From Aequorivita aurantiaca (GTDB taxonomy: Bacteria; Bacteroidota; Bacteroidia; Flavobacteriales; Flavobacteriaceae), in the NCBI RefSeq assembly GCF_030410135.1, contig NZ_JAUGQQ010000001.1, positions 434,001 to 498,000 on the forward strand: a DNA stretch of 64,000 bases, in the 5' to 3' direction. Each line of letters starts with the position of its first letter. Position 1 is the stretch's first letter. The position numbers were made by a program, and so were the translations under genes. Of the stretch, positions 17,967-27,201 are shown in pieces. The notes beneath the pieces are model-generated. The model had not been told where the DNA came from, ran no database searches, and was given only the letters and a program-made list of their open reading frames with translations.

Positions 17967-18126
17967 TTTTTGCGAACTTCTAATATAAACATTTTTATCA
18001 AATTAAAATCCTCGGCCTCCCACCTTCTTGGATTTAAGGGCTTGGCAAATGTTTTCTCCTATATTCAAAAAGCACCTAGCATTACTCAATTTATATTGTA
18101 TTTTTAAACCCCTAAACTTTCCAACC

Positions 18127-20496
18127 ATGAATAAATTCGGCGGTATTCTTTCGCTCTTGGTTATAGTTGCTATAATTTTTTACAGTTTTCACAGCTTGAC
18201 TCCCCATTATGATGAGGATGAAACTGTACCTACCACAAAGTTTTCCGTTGAAAGAGCATTAAAGCCATTAATTGAAATTTCTAAAAGGCCGCATTATCTG
18301 GGTTCGCAAGGGCACGAAGAAGTAAGAAATTTTTTAATATCGGAATTACGAAATTTAGGCCTCAATCCACATATTCAAGAAGGCTTCAGCATAAATCCCG
18401 AATCCAAAACATTAACGAAGCCTATCAATATTATAGGACGCATAAAGGGTTCAGGTAATGGAAAAGCGCTATTGCTGCTCGCTCATTATGATAGTGCCCT
18501 TGTGCCTTCTTTTGGCGCGAGTGATGCCGGAAGTGGATTGGTCAGCATTCTTGAAAGCGTTCGCGCCTTTCGCGAATCCAAAAAAATACCGAAAAACGAT
18601 ATTATCATTCTCTTTTCCGATGCCGAAGAAATTGGGCTGGACGGGGCAAAACTATTTGTGAACGAACATCCGTGGGCAAAAAATGTTGGATTGGTTCTAA
18701 ATTTTGAAGCACGTGGCACCAGCGGTCCCAGCAATATGATTCTCGAAACCAATGGCGGGAACGCAAATTTGGTAAGGGAATTCATCAACGCCAACCCAGA
18801 TTTTCCGGTGGCGTCCTCGTTGATGTACAGCGTTTACAAAATGTTGCCGAACGATACCGATTCCACTGTTTTTAGGGAAGATGGCGATATCCCCAGTTTT
18901 TTCTTCGCCTTTATTGACAGCCATTTCAACTATCACACCGCCAACGACACTTATGAAAATTTAAGCCGAAACAGTCTTGCCCATCAAGGAAGTTATCTGC
19001 TTCCGCTGCTTCATTATTTTGCGAATGCTGATCTTTCAGATTTGAAGGCCGAAACAGACGATGTGTATGTAAATTTTCCGCTCTTAAAAATGATAAGCTA
19101 TCCATTTTCGTGGATTTTGCCAATGCTGGTTTTAGCCGTATTGTTATTGATGGCGCTAATTGTTTATGGACTTTACCGAAGTAAATTAAATGGTAAAGCT
19201 ATGGCTTTGGGTTTTGTTCCTTTTTTATTATCGCTTATTATTAGTGGCCTATTTGGTTTTTTTGGTTGGAAATTGCTTCTTACCCTGTATCCGCAATACG
19301 TCGAAATTCATCAAGGATTCACTTATAATGGTCATTGGTACATTGCTTTTTTCGTGTTGCTATCCTTGGCCATTACCTTTGGGATTTACAAAAAATTTTC
19401 AAAAAAATTCAGCGAGCCATCCTTTTATGTGGCACCGTTGGTATTTTGGCTATTGCTGAATACCGCTGTTTTTGTAGTGTTGAAGGGCGCGGCTTTCTTT
19501 ATAGTTCCGGTATTTTTTGGATTAATTTCCTTTTTTATAATGCTTCGGCAGGAAAAACCGAATCTTTTGGCGATGGCACTTTTGGCAGCGCCTGCATTAT
19601 TTCTTTGCGCCCCACTAATTCAGTTTTTTCCCGTTGGGCTTGGCTTAAAGATGTTGGTGATTAGTTGTGTTTTTGCGGTTATACTTTTTGCCCTACTCTG
19701 GCCAGTTTTTGGGTTTTATAAGAAAAAGGGGTTGCTTTCAGCTTTGTGTTTGCTGTTGGCAATTTTCTGCTTCATTCGGGCCCATTCAAAAAGTGATTTT
19801 TCAGAAGAAAGAAGAAAACCTAATAGTTTGGTTTATTACAAGGATGCGGATGCCAACAAGACCTATTGGCTGACCTATGATAAAAAAATTGATGAATGGA
19901 CACAGCTTTATTTGGACAAGAATCCCGAGGTCGCTTCCAATGTTTTGGGTGATGCCGCCTATAATAAATATGGAGCCAATTTTAGTTTTGCCCAAGCTGC
20001 ACCGGAAATAAATATCCCAGATTTTGAAGTTATCCTTGAAATGGACACCATAATTGAACCATATAGAAAAGTGAAGTTTACTATTGTTCCGAAAAGAAGC
20101 GTAAACAAAATAGATCTATACAACTTAGAAGAAACCAATTTTAAATATCTGGAATTTAATGGAAAGAATGCTTCAGGTTTGGATACGATTAAAGGCTATA
20201 GAGGCACCAAAAATAATGCGCTCATAAATTATTATGTCTCTAAAAATGACTCTCTTAAGGTGTATTTCACTGTTCAAAAGGACGCCCCCGTAACCTTTAA
20301 AGTGATGGAATATTCCTTTGATTTATTGAGCAATAATCATTTTGAAGTTAAAAGAAGACCGGCATACACCATGCCCAAACCTTTTGTGATTACTGATGCT
20401 GTTGCCGTAAAACGAACTTTTTCATTAGATTCGCTTAATATTAGAAAACAAGACACTTTAGAAGTCAATCCTCAAATTCCTCAAAAAAATGAATAA
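18127..20496 (+). CDS. M28-family zinc metallopeptidase with membrane domain
   Basis: A 789-residue protein related to the M28 aminopeptidases of the Fxna/ER metallopeptidase 1 type. An N-terminal membrane anchor (residues about 5-22) is followed by the peptidase domain with zinc ligands in LLAHYDSA (His120, Asp122 region), GASDAGSG, the FSDAEEIGLDG acid (Glu167/168), and HFNYHTANDT. About eight to nine hydrophobic segments follow (residues about 325-590), then a C-terminal beta-rich domain. The catalytic domain should face the periplasm. The frame is open upstream to a TTG at 18028, but the ATG at 18127 directly precedes the membrane anchor and is the better start. The stop overlaps the next gene by 8 bases. 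Confidence 0.88.
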   Translation: MNKFGGILSLLVIVAIIFYSFHSLTPHYDEDETVPTTKFSVERALKPLIEISKRPHYLGSQGHEEVRNFLISELRNLGLNPHIQEGFSINPESKTLTKPINIIGRIKGSGNGKALLLLAHYDSALVPSFGASDAGSGLVSILESVRAFRESKKIPKNDIIILFSDAEEIGLDGAKLFVNEHPWAKNVGLVLNFEARGTSGPSNMILETNGGNANLVREFINANPDFPVASSLMYSVYKMLPNDTDSTVFREDGDIPSFFFAFIDSHFNYHTANDTYENLSRNSLAHQGSYLLPLLHYFANADLSDLKAETDDVYVNFPLLKMISYPFSWILPMLVLAVLLLMALIVYGLYRSKLNGKAMALGFVPFLLSLIISGLFGFFGWKLLLTLYPQYVEIHQGFTYNGHWYIAFFVLLSLAITFGIYKKFSKKFSEPSFYVAPLVFWLLLNTAVFVVLKGAAFFIVPVFFGLISFFIMLRQEKPNLLAMALLAAPALFLCAPLIQFFPVGLGLKMLVISCVFAVILFALLWPVFGFYKKKGLLSALCLLLAIFCFIRAHSKSDFSEERRKPNSLVYYKDADANKTYWLTYDKKIDEWTQLYLDKNPEVASNVLGDAAYNKYGANFSFAQAAPEINIPDFEVILEMDTIIEPYRKVKFTIVPKRSVNKIDLYNLEETNFKYLEFNGKNASGLDTIKGYRGTKNNALINYYVSKNDSLKVYFTVQKDAPVTFKVMEYSFDLLSNNHFEVKRRPAYTMPKPFVITDAVAVKRTFSLDSLNIRKQDTLEVNPQIPQKNE

Positions 20497-21295
20497 AACT
20501 ATCGCCATTGCTGGCTTGGGCTGGCTTGGCCAACCATTGGCGTATCGTTTGGCATCTATGGGTTATATTGTTAAAGGTTCCGTCACAACAGTGGACAAGG
20601 CAACCTTATTGCAACAAAGCGGTTTTGATGCCTATCCTGTGGAAATATCTGAAAACGGAATAGCTGGTGAATACAAATCGCTGCTTAACAATACGGATTA
20701 TTTAATTATAATGATACCACCCGGCCTTCGCAAAAACACCGGCGCAGATTACGTTTTAAAAATGGCGCATTTACTTATGGCTATAACCGAGTCCGATGTT
20801 TCGAAAATAATTTTGGTGAGCAGTACATCAGTTTACGATGATCTGCAGGGAAGAGTGACTGAAATGGACGATCCAAAACCGGCAACCATTGCGGGTAAAC
20901 AATTGCGGCAAGTGGAAGAATTATTTATGAACTCTGATGAAATTGAGACCACCATTGTGCGTTTTGGAGGCTTGATGGGTGGCAATCGAAATCCTGCAAA
21001 ATATTTAGCAGGCAGAAATGATTTGGCGGATGGCAATGCAGCTGTGAATCTTATTCACAGGGACGATTGCATCCAAATTTTGATTGAAATAATAAAACAG
21101 AATGCCTTCGGAAAAGTGTTCAATGCGGTAAATCCGAACCATCCCAAAAAAGCACCTTACTATATTCAAAAGGCAAAGGAACTTGGATTAAAGCCCCCAA
21201 CATTTGCAGCGGCAAATCCGAACGAAACTTTCAAACAGGTTGATTCTGAGAATTTGGAATCGATATTAAAATATTCCTTTAAAACTTCCATATAA
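20489..21295 (+). CDS. NAD(P)-dependent epimerase/dehydratase-like protein
   Basis: A 268-residue Rossmann-fold protein with the nucleotide-binding motif AGLGWLGQPLA at residues 8-18 and the extended-SDR features ILVSSTSVYDD and VRFGGLMGG. It resembles the YeeZ/NAD-binding oxidoreductase group, in which the usual YxxxK catalytic pair is not obvious; here no clear YxxxK is seen, so enzymatic activity is uncertain. It overlaps the M28 peptidase gene by 8 bases and is likely co-translated with it. A strong terminator follows. Confidence 0.82.
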   Translation: MNKTIAIAGLGWLGQPLAYRLASMGYIVKGSVTTVDKATLLQQSGFDAYPVEISENGIAGEYKSLLNNTDYLIIMIPPGLRKNTGADYVLKMAHLLMAITESDVSKIILVSSTSVYDDLQGRVTEMDDPKPATIAGKQLRQVEELFMNSDEIETTIVRFGGLMGGNRNPAKYLAGRNDLADGNAAVNLIHRDDCIQILIEIIKQNAFGKVFNAVNPNHPKKAPYYIQKAKELGLKPPTFAAANPNETFKQVDSENLESILKYSFKTSI

Positions 21296-21330
21296 AAAAA
21301 AGGAGCTGTTAAAAGCTCCTTTTTCTTTTT
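21294..21330. terminator. Bidirectional Rho-independent terminator
   Basis: AGGAGCT-GTTAAA-AGCTCCT has a perfect 7-bp stem flanked by an A-run before and a T-run after, extending the pairing. It lies between the plus-strand epimerase gene and the minus-strand M13 peptidase gene and can serve both. Confidence 0.9.
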
Positions 21331-21345
21331 ATACAATAGAGTTCA

Positions 21346-23412
21346 CTACCAAATACGAACCCTGTCCTCAGGAGCTAAATACATTGGGTCACCCTCTTTA
21401 ATGTCAAAAGCTTCATAAAATGCATCAACATTCAATAATGGCTGTGTGGCACGTACCATTCCCGGGGAATGGGGATCCGTTTTCACTTGGTTGCGCAAGG
21501 CTTCGTCGCGTGATTTGGTGCGCCAAACTGTAGCCCAACTCATAAAAAATCTTTGTTCCGGTGTAAAACCGTCAATGTTTTCTGGGCGGCCATTTTCTTT
21601 GTAAAAACGTTGCAGTCCATCATATGCGCCAAGTAAGCCGCCAAGGTCGCCTATATTTTCGCCAAGAGTAAATTTCCCATTGATGAAAACGCTATCTAAA
21701 ACTTCAACTTTACTGTATTGCTCTGCCAGTTTATTGCCGCGCTCTGTAAAGTTTTTAAGATCAGTCTCTGTCCACCAATTTACCAAATTTCCGTTGGCGT
21801 CAAATCGCGAACCACTGTCATCAAAAGCGTGGGAGATCTCGTGGCCGATCACGGCACCAATTCCGCCATAGTTTACTGCTTCATCTGCTTTGTAATCATA
21901 AAATGGGGGTTGGAGAATGGCCGCAGGGAAAACTATTTCATTATTGAACGGGTTGAAATAGGCATTTACCGTTTGCGGGCTCATGCCCCATTCTGTGCGG
22001 TCCACAGGTTCATCTATTTTTGAAAGATTGTCGTTAAAATTCCAGGTTTGTACTGCCACCATATTGTCATAAAATGTATTGCCAGACTTAACTTCCATTG
22101 CGGAATAGTCCTTCCATTTGTCTGGATAGCCAACCTTTACGGTAAACTTATCCAATTTTTCAATGGCTTTCACTTTGGTGCTGTCGCTCATCCATTCCAA
22201 CGCATTTATACGGTCCTTATAGGCTGCGATAACGTTGGCAATCATTTTTTCGGCTTTTTGCTTTGCTTCCGGTGGAAACATTTCATCAACATACAATTTT
22301 CCCAAAGCTTCCCCAAGACTACCGTTAACAGTGGCAAGGGCTCGTTCATTTGCGGGTTTTTGTTTTTTGGTTCCGTTCAAGGTTTGACTGTAAAAATCCC
22401 AATTTGCTTTGTCAATTTCAGTAGTCAACATACTTGAGGAATTGTTTAAGGTGGACCAACGCATAACGGTTTTCCAGGTTTCAAAATCTGGCTTTGCAAA
22501 CATCTGGTTTAAGGTTGCCATGTATTTTGGCTGCATCACGATAACGGTATCCATTTTTTTGGTAACGCCCATATCTTTAAATGTTGCTTCCCAATCTAGC
22601 TGTGGAAGCATTTTCTGTAATTCGTCAATGCTGCGTGGATTGTTGAAATTTCTAAAATCTCGGCTCGCAACTTTGTCCAATCTTGGGGTGGCAAGTTTTG
22701 TTTCGAATGCCAAAATAGTCTCGGCCTGTTTTCTGGCAGATTCCTCCGAATCGCCTAAAAACTGCAACATCCGTGCAATATGATCTACATATTGTTGTCT
22801 GATTTTTACAGAAGCCGGATCGGTATTAGTATAGAAATCGCGATCAGGAAGGCCCAAACCACCGGGTGTAATGTAAGCGGAATTGATTGCACTATTGTTG
22901 GGGTTGGAAAATGCTGCAAGGCCCAAAAAGGGTTGGGAAACGGCCACCGCGTCCTCGGAAAGAAGTTTTTGAAAGTCCTCCATGGAATTCATGGCTGCAA
23001 TTTTCTCAAGTGTTGGTTTCAATGGGTCAATCCCTGCCTTATTTCTTGCAACAGTATCCATTTTGGATTCATAAATCATTAAAGCCTTGGCTTGATCTGT
23101 TTCGGGAGCGTATTTACCGTTTTCCTTGGCTTTTGCCAAAATGTTCAACATATCGGCATCGGTCTTTTTTCGTAAAATGGTGAATCCGGCCCAACTGGTT
23201 TGATCATCCGGAATTTCATTATTTTTCATCCAATTCCCGTTCACATAGTTGTAAAAATCTACTTTTGGACTAACTGTCGTGTCCATGTTTGCAAGAATAA
23301 TCCCGTGGGGTTCGGTGTCCGCTACGGCCAAATCTGTTTTTTCCTTACAAGCGTTTGCCGCTACTACGATAACTGCTAGGGCCAACGCAGGTTTTAAAAA
23401 ATTAGTTTTCAT
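21346..23412 (-). CDS. M13-family metallopeptidase (neprilysin/PepO type), lipoprotein
   Basis: A 688-residue zinc endopeptidase. The N-terminus has a signal with lipobox ANAC (Cys22), so it is likely an outer- or inner-membrane lipoprotein facing the periplasm. The N-terminal M13 domain (PKVDFYNYVNGNWMKNNEIP) precedes the catalytic domain with VIGHEISHAFDDSG (HExxH, about residue 523) and the downstream Glu ligand in GENIGDLGGL. The tail ends with WRTKSRDEALRNQ and RVRIW, where M13 enzymes usually end in a CxxW form. Length is typical. It probably degrades or processes oligopeptides. It is transcribed alone. Confidence 0.94.
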   Translation of the reverse strand: MKTNFLKPALALAVIVVAANACKEKTDLAVADTEPHGIILANMDTTVSPKVDFYNYVNGNWMKNNEIPDDQTSWAGFTILRKKTDADMLNILAKAKENGKYAPETDQAKALMIYESKMDTVARNKAGIDPLKPTLEKIAAMNSMEDFQKLLSEDAVAVSQPFLGLAAFSNPNNSAINSAYITPGGLGLPDRDFYTNTDPASVKIRQQYVDHIARMLQFLGDSEESARKQAETILAFETKLATPRLDKVASRDFRNFNNPRSIDELQKMLPQLDWEATFKDMGVTKKMDTVIVMQPKYMATLNQMFAKPDFETWKTVMRWSTLNNSSSMLTTEIDKANWDFYSQTLNGTKKQKPANERALATVNGSLGEALGKLYVDEMFPPEAKQKAEKMIANVIAAYKDRINALEWMSDSTKVKAIEKLDKFTVKVGYPDKWKDYSAMEVKSGNTFYDNMVAVQTWNFNDNLSKIDEPVDRTEWGMSPQTVNAYFNPFNNEIVFPAAILQPPFYDYKADEAVNYGGIGAVIGHEISHAFDDSGSRFDANGNLVNWWTETDLKNFTERGNKLAEQYSKVEVLDSVFINGKFTLGENIGDLGGLLGAYDGLQRFYKENGRPENIDGFTPEQRFFMSWATVWRTKSRDEALRNQVKTDPHSPGMVRATQPLLNVDAFYEAFDIKEGDPMYLAPEDRVRIW

Positions 23413-23489
23413 TATAAAAGTGATTGTTTAAGGTAATTATTTTGTGAAGTTTGTTTTGAATACTATAAGTTGTTCGTTCCAGTAATTTG

Positions 23490-24080
23490 TTACACTTTTT
23501 TGTTCTTTTTGTCCTGAAGTTCCAAGTTCAAAATGGAATCTTTATATCGCTGCTGATTTTTCAGTTCGTTTTGCTCATCTTCCTTTCTCAAAAAATCAAT
23601 ATTGTCCTTTTGGAATTTCTCGTTCAATTGAACAATTAAATTGGTTACGGCAAGATTCAATTCATCCATAGAATTTTGAACTTTCGAAGAATCAATACTC
23701 GGAAGATGCGCGGCCTGAAACAATAATGCAGAACGGGTTTTAAGAACCAAAAGGCGGCTATTTATGGGTTTGGTGTCCAACGTATCTGGAATGTTTTTGG
23801 TGAGCGAGTCGGAATATTGCTTGAGCAGTTCCGATCGGTTTCGTAAATCTTGATAGTTGCTTCCGTTCAAATTTTTAGCTTCAGATAAAAAATCCTCCAA
23901 AACACCCCAATGTACAGCTTGTTCCTTTGCCGGCGGGGAAAGAGGGGGAAATTGGTAATCTTCGCTACCAAAAATAATGGAGGAGTCAATGGAAGATGCA
24001 GGTTTTTGGTTTTCTTCGGAAGATTCTCCGCACGAAAAAGTGAAACCAATAATTATTATAACGGGAATTACAAATTTCAT
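23490..24080 (-). CDS. Hypothetical lipoprotein with helical repeat-like region
   Basis: A 196-residue protein beginning MKFVIPVIIIIGFTFSCG: a signal peptide with lipobox FSC at Cys17. A longer frame begins at 24131, but the ATG at 24080 starts the signal peptide and is preferred. The mature protein is highly charged and predicted helical, with Ser-rich linker SSEENQKPASSIDSS near the N-terminus and a Lys/Glu/Gln-rich coiled-coil tail (QLNEKFQKDNIDFLRKE). I do not recognise a family. It lies alone between the M13 peptidase and the threonine dehydrogenase. Confidence 0.7.
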   Translation of the reverse strand: MKFVIPVIIIIGFTFSCGESSEENQKPASSIDSSIIFGSEDYQFPPLSPPAKEQAVHWGVLEDFLSEAKNLNGSNYQDLRNRSELLKQYSDSLTKNIPDTLDTKPINSRLLVLKTRSALLFQAAHLPSIDSSKVQNSMDELNLAVTNLIVQLNEKFQKDNIDFLRKEDEQNELKNQQRYKDSILNLELQDKKNKKV

Positions 24081-24197
24081 AAAAATCAAAAGTGGCACAA
24101 AGATACTGGTAATTAAACAAATGATGCACAAAATTTTTAGGCGCCCAAAGAACGCATAATATGTATATTTACACTTCCTTTTTGAAAAAACAAACGA

Positions 24198-25145
24198 ATG
24201 AAAAAGCGGATTTTAATTATTGGTGCTTGCGGGCAAATTGGCACAGAATTGACAGTTTACTTACGGAACAAATTCGGGAAAACCAAAGTGATAGCGAGTG
24301 ATATTCGCGAAGGCGATGATGCGCTTATGGCCAGCGGCCCTTTTGAAATTTTGGATGCAACAGATTATAATGCCGTAGAAGAAGTGGTGATGCGCCACGA
24401 AATTACGGATGTATATTTAATGGCGGCAATGCTTTCCGCAACGGCGGAAAAATTCCCCATGAAGGGGTGGAACCTCAATATGGATTCCTTATTTCATGTT
24501 TTGAATTTGGCAAAGGATAAAAAAATAGATAAAGTTTTCTGGCCTTCAAGCATTGCCGTTTTTGGCCCTTCAACCCCTAAAGTTGATACGCCGCAGCGAA
24601 CCGTTATGGAGCCAAGTACGGTTTATGGAATTAGTAAACAAACAGGAGAACGGTGGTGCGAATATTATTACAACCGTTATGGGGTGGATGTTCGCAGCGT
24701 TCGCTATCCTGGGCTCATAAGCTATAAAACCCTTCCCGGCGGCGGCACTACGGACTATGCCGTGGATATTTACCATAAGGCCTTAAAGCATAAAAAATAT
24801 ATTTGTTTTTTAAAAGCCGAAACAACTTTACCCATGATGTTTATGGATGATGCCATTCAAGCCACCGTAAGCATTATGGAATCTGAAAGTGAAAAGATAA
24901 AAATTCGCAATTCCTATAATCTATCGGCAATTAGTTTCAATCCGAAGGAAATTACGGCAAGTATCCAAAAACATATACCGGAATTTACAATCAGTTATGA
25001 ACCGGACTTTAGACAAGCCATTGCCGATAGCTGGCCGCAGAGCATTGATGATAGCGAAGCCCAAACCGATTGGGGCTGGAAAAGTAAAATATCACTGGAT
25101 GAAATGACGAAAATAATGCTTGATAATCTACGAGATAAATATTGA
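24198..25145 (+). CDS. NAD-dependent L-threonine 3-dehydrogenase (SDR type)
   Basis: A 315-residue extended short-chain dehydrogenase. It has the NAD-binding motif IIGACGQIGTEL at residues 6-17, the DATDYNAVEE segment, VFWPSSIAVFGP, the catalytic YGISK pair (STVYGISKQTGERW), and GGGTTDYAVDIYHKAL, which are characteristic of the SDR-type L-threonine dehydrogenases that make 2-amino-3-oxobutyrate for glycine formation. It lacks the zinc site of E. coli Tdh. Other nucleotide-sugar epimerases share the fold, but the TTDYAV and CFLKAETTLPMMFMDDA patterns favour threonine dehydrogenase. Confidence 0.85.
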   Translation: MKKRILIIGACGQIGTELTVYLRNKFGKTKVIASDIREGDDALMASGPFEILDATDYNAVEEVVMRHEITDVYLMAAMLSATAEKFPMKGWNLNMDSLFHVLNLAKDKKIDKVFWPSSIAVFGPSTPKVDTPQRTVMEPSTVYGISKQTGERWCEYYYNRYGVDVRSVRYPGLISYKTLPGGGTTDYAVDIYHKALKHKKYICFLKAETTLPMMFMDDAIQATVSIMESESEKIKIRNSYNLSAISFNPKEITASIQKHIPEFTISYEPDFRQAIADSWPQSIDDSEAQTDWGWKSKISLDEMTKIMLDNLRDKY

Positions 25146-25173
25146 TTATAAGGGAACTTCTTAATTTGCTCAG

Positions 25174-25245
25174 TAGCCTCACCAAGAATCGAACTTGGAT
25201 CTAAAGTTTAGGAAACTTCTATTCTATCCATTGAACTATGAGGCC
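25174..25245 (-). tRNA. tRNA-Arg (anticodon CCT)
   Basis: Read on the minus strand: acceptor GGCCTCA pairs with TGAGGCT (G1-U72 wobble) and discriminator A follows; D arm GTTC/GAAT; anticodon stem GAAGT/ACTTT with loop TTCCTAA, giving anticodon CCT for codon AGG; T arm CCAAG-TTCGATT-CTTGG. Length is 72 bases and CCA is not encoded. TAAATTTG on the minus strand at 25259-25266 is a likely -7 element. Confidence 0.93.
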
Positions 25246-25258
25246 TTATTAACTGGGC

Positions 25259-25266
25259 CAAATTTA
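25259..25266 (-). promoter_or_regulatory. -7 promoter element for tRNA-Arg
   Basis: TAAATTTG (minus strand) fits TAnnTTTG and lies 13 bases before the first base of the tRNA, a spacing suitable for a start a few bases before it. No -33 TTG is evident. Confidence 0.45.
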
Positions 25267-25324
25267 AATATTTTTGAAGTTTTAAATAATTTTCTAAAGG
25301 AATATATTGATTAGAACGAAACGA

Positions 25325-25372
25325 AAAAAAAGGATAGGCGCCAATTTTCTCTTGGGTCTATCCTTTTTTTGT
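25325..25372 (-). terminator. Terminator after nrdA
   Basis: AAAAAAAGGATAG and CTATCCTTTTTTT are perfectly complementary arms around a loop that can pair further (CCAA with TTGG). Because of the flanking A and T runs it could work in both directions; on the minus strand it lies about 40 bases past the nrdA stop. Confidence 0.85.
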
Positions 25373-25410
25373 TTTGAATATCGTTGCTTTAATACAGTGT
25401 GATTCCGCAT

Positions 25411-27201
25411 TTATGCCTCACAACTTGCACAGTCCTTTTTCTGCGCAAATTTTTGGGCCGCATTCATGCTATGCTGATAATAAAGCGATTTTAATCCGAG
25501 TTTCCACGCGGTCACATGTATTTTATTTATTTCTTTAACAGGCATTTCCGGATGCACGATAATATTTACCGATTGCCCTTGATCAATATGGTTTTGGCGA
25601 TTTGCTGCCTGATAGATTAAATCTATTTGGTCTATTTCAGAATAGGTTTTAAAAACATCCTTTTCTTCATCGGTTAAAAAATCCAAATGTTGTACAGACC
25701 CGTCATAATCGCGAATATTTCGCCAAACCTCTAAAGTGTTCATTCCTTTCTCTTCCAGCAGTTGCTCTAAAAAAGGATTTTTTATGGTAGTTTTTATTTT
25801 CGCAATATCCTTTACGTAAACATTGGACCAAATAGGTTCAATTCCTTGCGAAACCTGCCCTAAAATAAAGGCTGATGAGGTGGTGGGGGCAATGGCATTT
25901 AGGGTCGCATTGCGCCTACCGTAGCCTTTCAATACAGCGGGTTCGCCAAATATCGAAGCTAATTCTTCCGAAGCTTTATAGGATTTCTCTTTTATTACCC
26001 TAAAAATCTCACTATTTAAGTCGTAGGCCTTTTGGCTGTTCAATGGTAGCATTTTGGACTGCAATAATGAATGCCATCCTAAAACCCCTAGTCCTAAAGC
26101 GCGATTTTCCTTCGCAAAGTTGTACGCTCTTTCCATAAACAAAAAGGTTTGGCGGTCCTCTCTACTTTCTGAATCACGATAAGCTTCCAGTTTTTCAATA
26201 AATTCTGTAATTACTGCATCCAGAAAATATACCATGGTTTCTACTGCATCGGTATCCTTCCATTTGTCATAATGAAGTAGGTTTACTGAAGAAAGCACAC
26301 AAACGAAGGACCAATTGTCATTGGAAGGTAGCATAATTTCGGTACAAAGATTACTTGCGTGGATGGGTAGGTTTTTATCTTTATATACATCTGCCGCGAA
26401 GTTATTGGCATTGTCCTTAAAGAATATATATGGGTAGCCCATTTCGCCTCGGCGCTGGAGCACTTTTGCCCAGATGGCCCGTTTTTCTTCGTCGCCATCA
26501 ACCATTTGCTGCATCCATTGGTTAGTTACCGTTACTCCGTGCGTCAATTCCTGAATTGGGTTTCCTTCGGTTCCAATCTCCAAAAACTCCATAATATCCG
26601 GGTGTTCAACTGGCAAATATGGAGAGAAACGTCCCCGCCTAACGGAGCCTTGGCTCACCACATCAACCATGGATTCAAACAATTGCATTATATGTACTGC
26701 GCCCGAAGCTTGACCATTGTTTTTAACCTCTGCGCCGCGATGCCTTATTTTTCCGAAATATCCAGAAGTACCGCCGCCAAGCTTGGACATCATTCCCACC
26801 TCGGACTGGGTGTAAAGAATATTCCCCATGTCATCGGCTATATGGGAGCCAAAACAGCTTATGGGAAGTCCTCTTTTCTTTCCGAAATTGGACCATACCG
26901 GCGATGCCAATGAGAAAAAACCATCGGACATATATTGGTAGAATTTGTCGGAATATCCAGGAATATCAAGAATTTCCTCAGCTCTATTTGCAATTTCCCG
27001 AATTCGTTCTTCCGCTGTGACCCCGGGAGCAATGTATCCGGAGGCTAAAAAGTTGCGACTGTGCTCTGTGAGCCATTCAAATCCTTGTTTTTCTTTTTCG
27101 CCGTTTTGGTGTAGCGCTTCCTTTCGGGCATTTACAAGATTATTGGTTTCAATTTTGGCTTTTGGAAGCTGGGTCTGGAGATTTAGGTCTTGGTTGTTCA
27201 T
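25411..27201 (-). CDS. nrdA: Ribonucleoside-diphosphate reductase alpha subunit, no ATP-cone
   Basis: Catalytic subunit of class I ribonucleotide reductase, which reduces ribonucleotides to deoxyribonucleotides. The 596 residues include the active-site triad in SNLCTEI (Asn284, Cys286, Glu288), the redox cysteines Cys116 (GLPISCFGSH) and Cys301 (FVCVLSSVN), the substrate-loop region KLGGGTSGYFG, and a C-terminal thiol relay pair (DCASCEA, Cys591/Cys594). E. coli NrdA is about 760 residues and begins with an ATP-cone; this one starts directly before the catalytic domain (TEHSRNFLASGYIAPG), and the cone is found on NrdB instead. It immediately follows nrdB with no gap. Confidence 0.96.
   Translation of the reverse strand: MNNQDLNLQTQLPKAKIETNNLVNARKEALHQNGEKEKQGFEWLTEHSRNFLASGYIAPGVTAEERIREIANRAEEILDIPGYSDKFYQYMSDGFFSLASPVWSNFGKKRGLPISCFGSHIADDMGNILYTQSEVGMMSKLGGGTSGYFGKIRHRGAEVKNNGQASGAVHIMQLFESMVDVVSQGSVRRGRFSPYLPVEHPDIMEFLEIGTEGNPIQELTHGVTVTNQWMQQMVDGDEEKRAIWAKVLQRRGEMGYPYIFFKDNANNFAADVYKDKNLPIHASNLCTEIMLPSNDNWSFVCVLSSVNLLHYDKWKDTDAVETMVYFLDAVITEFIEKLEAYRDSESREDRQTFLFMERAYNFAKENRALGLGVLGWHSLLQSKMLPLNSQKAYDLNSEIFRVIKEKSYKASEELASIFGEPAVLKGYGRRNATLNAIAPTTSSAFILGQVSQGIEPIWSNVYVKDIAKIKTTIKNPFLEQLLEEKGMNTLEVWRNIRDYDGSVQHLDFLTDEEKDVFKTYSEIDQIDLIYQAANRQNHIDQGQSVNIIVHPEMPVKEINKIHVTAWKLGLKSLYYQHSMNAAQKFAQKKDCASCEA

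Noticed and set aside
18028-18126. Upstream 33-codon extension of the M28 peptidase from a TTG
   Set aside because: The extension has no family resemblance, while the ATG at 18127 directly precedes the membrane anchor typical of the protein's N-terminus.
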